From Streptomyces sp. NBC_00273 (GTDB lineage: Bacteria > Actinomycetota > Actinomycetes > Streptomycetales > Streptomycetaceae), in NCBI RefSeq assembly GCF_036178145.1, contig NZ_CP108067.1, positions 3,162,001-3,226,000 of the forward strand: a stretch of 64,000 nucleotides of DNA, read 5' to 3'. Each line of letters begins with the position of its first letter. Within the stretch, counting starts at the first letter, position 1. Of this stretch, positions 39,001 to 45,582 are shown one piece after another. A model generated the notes under the pieces. The model saw nothing but the letters and a program-made list of their open reading frames with translations. It searched no databases and was not told the origin of the DNA. A program made the position numbers and the translations under genes.

Positions 39001-40087
39001 GCTGCCCGCTCTGGCCGGTACCTCGGCGCAGGCGGCCTGGCCGCCGTACCCGGTTCAGGGCGAGACCACCCCCGGCGGTAAGGCTAGGGCTGCCTGGGAG
39101 AAGAAGACCCGGAATCCAGGCGAGATCGACCGGCTCTACACCGGCGCCATCCCGTCACTGCTCGGCTTCCTCGCCGATCCGGACCTCGGCCGGTGGCGCG
39201 CTATGGCCCGCCTCGTCGTGGGTGGCCTGATGAAACTGGCCCAGCGAGAGGACGTCGTCGACGCCGACCCCAAGTCCGCCGTGCCCTGGATCGAGTCGGT
39301 GCTGCGTGACGAGGCCACACCTGGCGTCGGCGGTACGGGGCTGCGGCTCTACCCCGTGCGGGACTCCTCGGGCCTGCCCTTCGTACTGATAGGCGATGCT
39401 CGGGTGCAGCCTGCGGGGCTGAGTGCCCTGGCAGTGCTCGATGATCGCGACGAGGCCGTACGTGGTGACGGCGCGGCACACCGGCGGCGCTGGAAAGCCT
39501 GGCTGAGCTGGGGAAACGTACTCCAATTCCTGGACCCGACCGGTACGGGCCGAGCCGACGGACTCCAGCTCGCCCGCAGCGGACTGGACTCGTTCGATGC
39601 CGGCTTGCTCGCTACGACAGCCGTCCGTGCCGACGGACTCCTGACCGCGCTCCGCGAGGAGTTGCCCGGTAGCGGGCTGCTGACAGCGGGACCGGGACAG
39701 GAGGAGGCCGGACTGGCCGCCGAGCCGGTCGCAGTGCCGTCGTCGGCCGCCGCAGCACCCCCCAATGCAGCCGCAACTCCAACTGCGGTCGAGAGGGCTG
39801 CCTGGGAGCTCGTTCTGCGCGAGCTGTCGTACATGGGTGACCCGGCGATCGACGCACTGGCCCAGGCACTCGCGGCGCGCGGCGACGTACGACCGGCCGA
39901 GGCTGGCTGGGATGCCGACGGAATCTCCCGACCGCTCGAACTCGCCTGGCCCGACCGGCGGATCGCCATCGTCCTGGGCGAAGACGCGGACGACGCGGCG
40001 TACATGGCCGAGTGCGCGGCAGCAGGGTGGGAGGTCCGGGCACCCGACGGCTGGGACGAGGAAGGGCTGGCCGGCCTGCTGCGCTAG
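33047..40087 (+). CDS. Giant DEAD-like helicase with DUF1998/MZB module and possible C-terminal nuclease (DruE/DISARM-like)
   Basis: 2346 residues from ATG 33047, with GGGAGGG about 10 bases upstream (the frame is open earlier, from GTG 32978). Motif I is GTGSGKTESF (~102), motif II DEFHTYDG (~228), SAT motif VATSATLGE (~265), helicase-C TLELGIDIG to VQRVGRAGRS (~1130-1165). Several zinc knuckles are present (YCRHCGRSGW ~502, CPACG ~635, CPECGW ~1030, CQECGY ~1467). The DUF1998/MZB module DSLPGGTGYLQRL and CHLCLLGY is at ~1720-1765. Near 1894-1945 the pattern VPDLLL, VAIYLDGYRWH, then DGTLVWQITWDDV resembles the Vsr/DUF559 nuclease core. Such proteins are DruE of Druantia, or DrmA plus DrmB of DISARM; the length fits DruE best. 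Confidence 0.88.
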   Translation: MRPTLAAQALRETTVEYLTTTFALAEPATQRALTDFLTDPADGLFRGPYLRIRRPFRAAEPGWEQHLDWYKDDFWPYAHQAEAFARLTTKGGHVPQPTLVTTGTGSGKTESFLVPVVDHCRRAKAAGKPGIKAVLLYPMNALAGDQADRLGKLLEDERLADVTAGLYIGEASSTANGSPYGRVMVERAEIRRNPPDILITNYKMLDLLLQRQQDAPLWADADLAYIVIDEFHTYDGAQGTDVAMLLRRLGKVVGASENGRPLGSICPVATSATLGEAPVAADKQVQGGSGPRAMLDVASQVFGTRFPDDSVIGEDRRDLNSFLAPVDLTLPLPSPAELAALPEPAPADHGLDDIARAVLGCDTSDPRELGRRLLAHPLTHQLLGADVDQPLTAEEVLGSFPATSAWCVAAAQDPKTAAEALARFIALISVARAPDAPAGQDRPLLLIETHLWVRSLSRVLRFVSPTPVFSWSDADQAAATAVASAAQEERRRKAARSGRLPSTYCRHCGRSGWSAVCPERNPSSLVTAPDDIYRLSAGGGAGKARVRALITATQAEAAEQARRALARSLRRGRRSATHEATVLVLEDNGETLRRVDPDEVFLADGQIAEAPENGVFVKAWFDNADQDDYAKQDRCPACGQAQGIRFLGAGVAPLASVAVTQLFTGGELPKKDDEGSDRRKTLIFNDSVQDAAHRAGFVASRAWKFSLRALVHEQLAERSAEVPGFDKDGVPLNELIAALVRRASVDKEKLLASVVPPDLHDVDRVKRLLAGKKRLPKGTWDLVGERLAFNTLLEFGLNSRQGRTLELTRTVAAEVYLPDPERAARTAEGLYEEHLRRQLPVDPQDELPAVDGDEDELAPAPKPALPASGPERLRRFEGFVRGLLEHLRVSGGVQHAWLNGFIEGEGRSRYTIWTGRPEGMQAFGRNSDAPAFVLSGARSGRTDFERVDTKESWYTDFAERCLGMDRALAAGYLAELLPRLADREIGALAYRRTGENKAGGNNKGHGVYGLTPGHIRVRPLSDEQTAHAALACPECGWTQTVPPERVGVWQGLPCPLKGCAGELAVPSAQAAGRAARDYRWDYYRRLYREAGPYSVVAAEHTGVLSRKEREEVEKGFRQGVRHTDPNVLSCTPTLELGIDIGQLEAVILASLPPSTAGYVQRVGRAGRSTGNALMVSLADTSPRALYHLSEPRQLIAGRILPPGCFLSAGELLRRQYTAHLLDLAARGRLEGVQPLPDRVTALFGRVGWLRRFEQAVTGRMDLVGEFLDLFPEIAGVPDSGVSRDARKALRRYADGGLAKALQEAEDSWESERAELVDRRAMINEAAEALHENVEDEAREKRNLAREAAAVGKRVQEFAQAGAQAFLVERGLLPNYSLVEDGVRLEAALTRKEPPRRSRANVSGEAPKSQWRTENRVYDRPSESALTELAPGNSYYVRGYRHKIDGFDLGPRPKEGEEDPRSAVVAWRVCQECGYVRTKNAETDTAPCPRCAGPGIGGRTALHHVIVPRKVTSRDKRDDARIIDDHDSRNQRYYSTATAVDIDPAAIKESWRHAGTTFGVDHVREAVIRRFNLGPAKLTRRPDTNFAGAEVSVTPFVVCPLCGGASDREPGHAPVQEELSESLAGRPELAHHRPWCPTRRRDRPVHADDRRVITATEHKTEALRILLQAATLHVPERLASFSAALHLGLALRYGGDPAHIRSTPSTEPDRESGLTRNYLVLYDSLPGGTGYLQRLVEGEGEEFRAVLAAAQAYLRDCPCRDGRRRACHLCLLGYAPEREYPLLDRQEALWMLDDMLGEDGRSRWAVHPVRKDQAGREAAEEEDRLRFAEQAQSDLERRFIDCLDRWLADPAHQADVDHEETPTGRHGKQFTLRRRDGSPIRWESVAQKPLYAHGTVPDLLLRPVAGETTSDGAPPMPVAIYLDGYRWHASAATNRIAGDASKRARLRADGTLVWQITWDDVIAWEKELRTQAGRGPAEDDGGVKALLPALAGTSAQAAWPPYPVQGETTPGGKARAAWEKKTRNPGEIDRLYTGAIPSLLGFLADPDLGRWRAMARLVVGGLMKLAQREDVVDADPKSAVPWIESVLRDEATPGVGGTGLRLYPVRDSSGLPFVLIGDARVQPAGLSALAVLDDRDEAVRGDGAAHRRRWKAWLSWGNVLQFLDPTGTGRADGLQLARSGLDSFDAGLLATTAVRADGLLTALREELPGSGLLTAGPGQEEAGLAAEPVAVPSSAAAAPPNAAATPTAVERAAWELVLRELSYMGDPAIDALAQALAARGDVRPAEAGWDADGISRPLELAWPDRRIAIVLGEDADDAAYMAECAAAGWEVRAPDGWDEEGLAGLLR

Positions 40088-40122
40088 CAGAACGGGCCTG
40101 GTCGGAGAGGGAGGGAGTGGAC

Positions 40123-42495
40123 ATGAGCAGTGCGGTCAGGACTCAGGTCGCCGTCGCGCCGCAGGCGAACGAGGACATCCGGCGCCTGGATCCGGCAACG
40201 AAGAACGCGGTGGGCGACTTCGTCCGCAGGCTGCGGGCGGACCGCTCCAACCGCGCCCTGCGCCTCGTTCCGCTGCGCGAGGCGGGGGCGAACGGGCGGC
40301 TGTACCTCGCCACGCTCGACGGCAGCCGGATGGGCCTGTTCCTGGAGACGGAGGAAAACCGCTTCAACCTGCTCGCCGTCCGCGTCGGGGCGACCGCCCG
40401 GGACGAGCTGGCCCGACTGACCGTGGAGATCAACGCCGTCTCGGGCGGTGTCGAGCTCGTCGACCAGAGCGAGGTCAGCGCCAACGTCGTCGCACTGCCG
40501 GTACGGCCGGAACCTGACGCCGGCGGGCACGAGGAGGCCCCGGCCGCATCTGCCGACGGCGCCGACGGGTCCGTTCCCTCACCACGGTCCCTGTCCGTCC
40601 CGCTCTTCGCCCGCTACCCGGACTCCGAACTCGTCGGCCTGGGAGTCATCGCCTCCCTCCTCCCCACGCTGCGTCGGGTCACGGACGGCCGACAGCTGGA
40701 AGCGCTGCTGTCCCACAACCTTCCCGGGCTCACCCGCGACGTGTTGCTGGCTCTGCACGACGGCATGGAGCCGGACGCGGTCCGCGAACACATCACCAGC
40801 AAGTGGCAGGCCGAGGAAGCCGTCGATCCGCACGACTGGGCCAGGGCCGCGCGCCGGCCGGTATCCCAGGTCAGCACGGAGGACGCGGCGGTCCTCGATG
40901 CTCTCGGCGACACTTTCGACGCCTGGCGGCTGTTCCTCCACCCCGAACAGCAGCGGCTGGCCACGGCTTCCTTCAAGGGGTCCGCCAAGGTCACGGGAGG
41001 CCCCGGCACGGGCAAGACCGTCGTCGCACTGCACCGGGTCCGGCACCTCGTCGCGCAGCTGCCGCCGGGAAGGACCCGCCCGGTGCTTCTGACGACGTAC
41101 AACACCAACCTCGCCTCCGATCTGAAGGACCGGCTCCACCGCCTCGGCGGTGACGAGCTGTTGAGCCGGGTCGACATCAAGTCCGTTGACCAGCTGGCTC
41201 GCGAAGTGGTCGAGCAGCAGCCCACTGCCGTCCTCGGTACTCCGCTGGGCGACGAGGAGGCCTTGAACCTCTGGCACACCGTGTGCACGGAGGCCGGAGT
41301 CTTCGACTACGACGCGGAGTTCCTGGACTCGGAATTCAAGCACGTCATCCTCGCCCAGGGCTGCGGAAACGACCGGCTGTACTTCCGAGCCGAACGCAAG
41401 GGCCGGGGCAAGCTGCAGCGTGAAGAGCGCCGGCAGGTGTGGCAGCTGGTCGAAATGTATCGGGCGCATCTGGCTCAGCCGCCGCGCCGGACCACGTACG
41501 CGCTCATCGCGGACGAAGCGGCCCGGATCGAGGAGCGCCGCATGGCCAAGTCTGCGGAGCAGGCCCGTTACAAGGCGGAACACGGCGGCCTCGACCTCAT
41601 CCACCGCGAGGCGGGCAGCGGCATGTGGCTGAAGCCCCGCTACCAGCACGTCATCGTGGACGAGGCGCAGGACCTGTCCGCATCGCACTGGCGCATGCTG
41701 CGCGCGATGGTGGCACCGGGACCGAACGACATCTTCCTGGTGGGTGACGCACACCAGCGCATCTACTCGCACCAAGTGGTGCTGGGCAGGTTCGGCATCA
41801 GCACCCCGGGCCGGGCATCGAGGCGACTGACGCTCAACTACCGCACCACGCGGGAGATCCTCGGCAGCGCACACGGCCTGGTGCACGGAGAGGCGTTCGA
41901 CGACCTCGACGACGGGGCCGACACGCTGGACGGGTATCGCTCCGTACTCACCGGGCTCGCTCCGCAGTACTGGCGCGCACCGGACTGGCAGACGGAGATG
42001 CGGGCGGTCTCCACCCTGCTCAAGGAGCGACACGACCGCTACGGCACTCCCTACGCAGCCATGGCCGTCAGCGTCCCCGACAAGGCAGCCGTGACCCAGC
42101 TCGCCTACACCCTGGCCTCCGCGCCGTTCTTCATTCCGGCCGCCGAGATCGGCCGGGACGGCCCGCGTGACACCGACACGGTGCGGATCGGCACCATGCA
42201 CCGGTTCAAAGGCCTGGAGTTCCAGCGCGTATTCCTGGCCGGTGTCAGTGAAGGCCTTGTACCGCATCAACGCATCGAGGCGTTCCGTCTGGCCAATCCG
42301 GCCCGGTACCGCCAAGAGCAGCAGCGGGCCCGCTCGCTTTTGTTCGTGGCCGCCACCCGGGCTCGCGACGAACTGGTCGTGACGTGGAACGGCAAAGCCA
42401 GCCGCTTCCTGCCCGAGGACGCGGACCGCCAGGCCGGGAGGGCAGCCGAGCTGCTGGCAGGCGACGGCCCACCGTCCGGCTCGGCAGCCGCTTAA
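40123..42495 (+). CDS. UvrD/Rep-type superfamily 1 helicase with RelE/ParE-like N-terminal domain
   Basis: 790 residues, ATG behind GAGGGAG. Residues ~1-120 look like a RelE/ParE fold (LDPATKNAVGDFVRRLR, LRLVPLREAGANGRLYLATL, GLFLETEENRFNLLAVR). The SF1A motor follows: Walker A TGGPGTGKT (~293), Walker B VIVDEAQD (~511), QRIYSH, LNYRTT (~572), GTMHRFKGLEFQRVF (~692) and FVAATRARDELVV (~740). All motor motifs are intact. The gene starts 35 bases after the DUF1998 helicase and is followed by a DUF262 gene after 73 bases, so the three are probably one operon. Confidence 0.9.
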   Translation: MSSAVRTQVAVAPQANEDIRRLDPATKNAVGDFVRRLRADRSNRALRLVPLREAGANGRLYLATLDGSRMGLFLETEENRFNLLAVRVGATARDELARLTVEINAVSGGVELVDQSEVSANVVALPVRPEPDAGGHEEAPAASADGADGSVPSPRSLSVPLFARYPDSELVGLGVIASLLPTLRRVTDGRQLEALLSHNLPGLTRDVLLALHDGMEPDAVREHITSKWQAEEAVDPHDWARAARRPVSQVSTEDAAVLDALGDTFDAWRLFLHPEQQRLATASFKGSAKVTGGPGTGKTVVALHRVRHLVAQLPPGRTRPVLLTTYNTNLASDLKDRLHRLGGDELLSRVDIKSVDQLAREVVEQQPTAVLGTPLGDEEALNLWHTVCTEAGVFDYDAEFLDSEFKHVILAQGCGNDRLYFRAERKGRGKLQREERRQVWQLVEMYRAHLAQPPRRTTYALIADEAARIEERRMAKSAEQARYKAEHGGLDLIHREAGSGMWLKPRYQHVIVDEAQDLSASHWRMLRAMVAPGPNDIFLVGDAHQRIYSHQVVLGRFGISTPGRASRRLTLNYRTTREILGSAHGLVHGEAFDDLDDGADTLDGYRSVLTGLAPQYWRAPDWQTEMRAVSTLLKERHDRYGTPYAAMAVSVPDKAAVTQLAYTLASAPFFIPAAEIGRDGPRDTDTVRIGTMHRFKGLEFQRVFLAGVSEGLVPHQRIEAFRLANPARYRQEQQRARSLLFVAATRARDELVVTWNGKASRFLPEDADRQAGRAAELLAGDGPPSGSAAA

Positions 42496-42568
42496 CAGCT
42501 CACCAGGCAGCTGGTCCGTTCACGTTCGTGAGCACCAGAACCAACCGAATCGCCACAAAGGGGGAGTA

Positions 42569-45142
42569 ATGCAGGCGAAGGAGACCCTGTTCGCCGATCT
42601 TGTGCAGGGAAGGGCCCAGCAGTTCCAGGTGCCCCTGTACCAGCGGACGTATTCCTGGACGGAGAAGCAGCTGGGTCAGCTGTGGAGCGACATTCTGGAG
42701 CAGGCCGAACTGATCGAATCCGGGGAGCCGGCGAGCACCCACTTCCTCGGTTCCGTCGTGCTTGCACCGTCCCCGCAGAACGAGGCGACTTTCCCCCGCT
42801 GGCTCGTTGTCGACGGTCAGCAGCGACTCACGACACTCTCCCTCGCCCTGGCAGCGATCCGTGATCACGTCGCCGGGTCCCAGCCCGACGAGGCGGAGCG
42901 CATTGACGAGGAATACCTCATCAACAAGCGCAAAAGCGGCGACGACCACTTTCGTCTGCTGCCGACCCAGGCCGACCGGTCCCAGTTCGCCTCACACATC
43001 CGTGGCCACGAGGCGGCAACGACCGTCGGAGGCAGCGTGGCCAACGCCTACCAGTTCTTCCGCCGCAAGCTCGTGGCCGTCGGCGATCCGGCGGCATCCC
43101 AGGACGTGTTCCGCATAGAGCAGGCCATCACGTCACGCCTCACCCTCGTCGCGGTAACCGCTGAACGCGGCGACAATGTGCACCGCATCTTCGAGTCGCT
43201 CAACAACACCGGTCTCAAGCTCAGCCAGGCGGACTTGCTGCGCAACTACCTGTTCATGCGGCTGCCCACCCGAGGGGAGCACGTCTACGAGACCCGCTGG
43301 CTGCCGATGCAGGCGAGCCTGAGCAACGACGAGCTCGAACAGCTCATGTGGCTGCAACTCGTACTCGACGGGGACGACCGGGTCCGCCGCCAAGACCTCT
43401 ACACGGCCCAGCAGCAGCGCTTCGAGCGACGGGAGACGGGCGAGGAAGCCATCGAGGCGTACATCCGGGAGCTGCACCGGCTCAGTTCTCTCTTCCGGCG
43501 GCTGATCCACCCCGAGGAGGAACCGGACCAGCTGGTCCGAGCCCACCTGCACCGCCTGAACGAGTGGCAGTCCCAGGTCACGTATCCGGCACTGATGCTG
43601 CTGCTCGACCGCCGCGAGCGCGGGGATCTGGACTCCGCCGAAACGGCCCGATCCTTGTCGTACATCGAGAGCTTCCTCGTCCGCCGGATGATCTGCCGGG
43701 TGCCGACGAACAACCTCAACAGGATCTTCCAGGCATTGCCCGGACAGCTTCCCCGCGATCTCCCTGTGGCCGACGGCCTGCGCCAACTCCTCTCCTCCGA
43801 AAACCGGTTCTGGCCCGACGACGACGAACTGCGCGAGAAGGTCCGGACCGCCCCGTTCTACCAGTTCGGGCGCTGGCACCAGCGCAAGTCGGTACTGCAG
43901 CGCCTGGAAGAGAGCCACGAGCATCCGGAACCGGTGGACTTCGCGGCCGCGCAGCTCACCATCGAGCACGTCATGCCGCAGTCCCCTGGCGACGAATGGC
44001 TGCAGATGCTGGGCGAAGACGTGGCGGACGGGGAGAGCGCGGAGGAGCTGCACGCCCGGCTGCAGCACACCCTCGGGAATCTGACGCTCACCGCGGTCAA
44101 CTCAGAGCTTTCGAACCATCCGTTCGAGCGCAAGCAGGATCTCCTCCACGGCAGCCACTTGGAGATGAACCGCCGTATCGCGGCCACCGAGAGTTGGGGG
44201 GCGAAGGAGATTCTGGCTCGCGCCGACGAGCTAGCCGCCCGCGCGATCGGTCTGTGGCCGGCTCCCCTTCGTGGGGTGGGTAGGGCCGAGCGCAGCCGGG
44301 ACTGGCAGCTGGCCCACCAGGTACTGGCGGCGCTCCCCCACGGGACGTGGACCTCCTACGGCGATCTCGCAGCCTTCATCGGCTCCGGCGCCCAGGCCGT
44401 CGGCAACCACTTGGCGGACACTGCGGGTGTCGTAAACGCGTACCGGGTCTTGACGGCCGACGGGAAAGTGGCCGACGGCTTCCGGTGGGCGCCCGAGGAA
44501 GCGGGAGGAAACGTCCGTTCCCGACTGACCGCCGACGGCATCCACTTCACGGGGAGCGGAGCAGCTGACCCCGCTCAGCGCCTCACGGCTGACGACCTCG
44601 CCCTACTGCTTGGGGGTACCGGTGACGACGTAGACGGTGCGGAGACCACGGAGCGCGCCGATACGGGGGGCCCGGGCGAGCAGACGCGCGCCGAGCGTTT
44701 CTTCCATCAGTTGAACGTCGACGACTCCCCCGAAACAGTTGAAGCGGTACGTGACGTCTTCGCCCACTGGGAGGAGCTCGGCGGCTGGATCGGGCACGGC
44801 TCAGGGCGCGTCACCACCAGTGCCTTCCTGATGCTCGGCGACGCGGGCAGTCCGGGCCGCGGCATCTGGCCGCTCACCCTCTACCCGGGCAGCGGGCGCG
44901 GCGGCACGGCGGAGGTCGTGTTCCAGCATCTGGCCGGCCGGGAGCCGTTCACCGATCGCGCGCTGCGCTCCGAACTGCTCCGGCGTCTCAACGAAATGGA
45001 GGGCGTCGACATCCCGGAGGGCAGGCTGGACCTGCGTCCGAACATCCGGCTCTCCCTGCTGGAGAAGGACGCCAACCGCGAGCGCCTCTTCGAGGCCCTG
45101 GCGTGGTTCCGGGACCGCTGGGAGGCGCGGGACCCGTCCTGA
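42569..45142 (+). CDS. GmrSD-like DUF262/DUF1524 restriction protein with MGMT-like domain
   Basis: 857 residues, ATG behind AAAGGGGGA. The DUF262 (ParB-like) part shows VPLYQRTYSW (~20), HFLGSVVLA and VVDGQQRLTTLSLAL (~80), and the NNTGLKLSQADLLRNYLF segment. DUF1524 (HNH-like) carries IEHVMPQS (~464) and FERKQDLL. GmrSD enzymes restrict DNA with glucosylated hydroxymethylcytosine. Residues ~577-647 (AHQVLAALPHGTWTSYGDLA, VNAYRVL) resemble the DNA-binding wing of alkylguanine transferases, without an active-site PCHR. The last ~200 residues (AERFFHQLNVDDSPE onward) look like a separate small domain. Last gene of the island. Confidence 0.9.
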   Translation: MQAKETLFADLVQGRAQQFQVPLYQRTYSWTEKQLGQLWSDILEQAELIESGEPASTHFLGSVVLAPSPQNEATFPRWLVVDGQQRLTTLSLALAAIRDHVAGSQPDEAERIDEEYLINKRKSGDDHFRLLPTQADRSQFASHIRGHEAATTVGGSVANAYQFFRRKLVAVGDPAASQDVFRIEQAITSRLTLVAVTAERGDNVHRIFESLNNTGLKLSQADLLRNYLFMRLPTRGEHVYETRWLPMQASLSNDELEQLMWLQLVLDGDDRVRRQDLYTAQQQRFERRETGEEAIEAYIRELHRLSSLFRRLIHPEEEPDQLVRAHLHRLNEWQSQVTYPALMLLLDRRERGDLDSAETARSLSYIESFLVRRMICRVPTNNLNRIFQALPGQLPRDLPVADGLRQLLSSENRFWPDDDELREKVRTAPFYQFGRWHQRKSVLQRLEESHEHPEPVDFAAAQLTIEHVMPQSPGDEWLQMLGEDVADGESAEELHARLQHTLGNLTLTAVNSELSNHPFERKQDLLHGSHLEMNRRIAATESWGAKEILARADELAARAIGLWPAPLRGVGRAERSRDWQLAHQVLAALPHGTWTSYGDLAAFIGSGAQAVGNHLADTAGVVNAYRVLTADGKVADGFRWAPEEAGGNVRSRLTADGIHFTGSGAADPAQRLTADDLALLLGGTGDDVDGAETTERADTGGPGEQTRAERFFHQLNVDDSPETVEAVRDVFAHWEELGGWIGHGSGRVTTSAFLMLGDAGSPGRGIWPLTLYPGSGRGGTAEVVFQHLAGREPFTDRALRSELLRRLNEMEGVDIPEGRLDLRPNIRLSLLEKDANRERLFEALAWFRDRWEARDPS

Positions 45143-45262
45143 ACGAGGTCATTGGAGGTTTGCCGACCGGACGTAAGCCGTGCACTCTCCACGGCAGGGC
45201 CCTGCGCGTCTTGGTGTTCCCTGCCGTCGCAGGCCTGGAATCGTCCACCCTGCTCGACGACA

Positions 45263-45295
45263 AGCCTCCCTCCAGTTTGAGCGTGGAGGGAGGCT
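45263..45295 (+). terminator. Hairpin terminator after the DUF262 gene
   Basis: Perfect 12-bp stem (AGCCTCCCTCCA/TGGAGGGAGGCT) with a 9-base loop, about 120 bases after the stop. No T-tract. Confidence 0.8.
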
Positions 45296-45354
45296 GGGCA
45301 GCGCCTGGTACCGCCATTCCTCATTGACAGCCCATCAGGCACTCCGCCGACCGG

Positions 45355-45371
45355 GCGTCATTCGAGCGTCA
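45355..45371 (+). repeat. Paired GCGTCA element matching the one at the left island end
   Basis: GCGTCATTCGAGCGTCA differs from the left copy at 10807-10823 only at the two central bases, and has the same orientation. Confidence 0.5.
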
Positions 45372-45523
45372 AGATACTGACCGATCCGACGACAGTACCG
45401 CCGAGCCTCCACCGCCGTCACCCAAAACCGCAGGTCAGGCGGCCATGGCTGCGGCCGCCTGCTTCCACCTGGTATCGGTCCGAAAACAGGTTGGGTGAAC
45501 TACCGAGACCGAGAAACTACAGG

Positions 45524-45582
45524 TCAGGCGCCCTTGGTGACCGGCTCCAGGATCGCCACGCACTCCACGTGGTGCGTCATCG
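45524..45582 (-). repeat. Right boundary repeat: 3' end of the methyltransferase gene
   Basis: This segment aligns gap-free with 10662-10720 at 53 of 59 positions. Here it is part of the intact gene, so the gene's reading frame is complete at this side. The two repeats are in the same orientation and enclose the defence island, like attL and attR. Confidence 0.8.

Larger units (their letters stand above)
45143..45523. other. Right end of island, non-coding
   Basis: 380 bases without a convincing gene. It holds the terminator at 45263-45295, the GCGTCA pair at 45355-45371, an 8-bp inverted repeat AGGCGGCC/GGCCGCCT at 45437-45460, and an extra copy of CAGGTCAGGCG at 45431-45441 that repeats at 45520-45530 across the methyltransferase stop codon. 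This may be the footprint of insertion or excision events. Confidence 0.55.

Noticed and set aside
33047..40087. Type I HsdR for the M-S-M operon
   Set aside because: The DUF1998 and zinc-knuckle architecture differs from HsdR, and the gene lies 17 kb away on the other strand.
10721..45523. Integrase, transposase or tRNA gene for the island
   Set aside because: No tyrosine or serine recombinase motif was found in any protein and no tRNA is at the boundaries; the mobile nature rests on the boundary repeats only.
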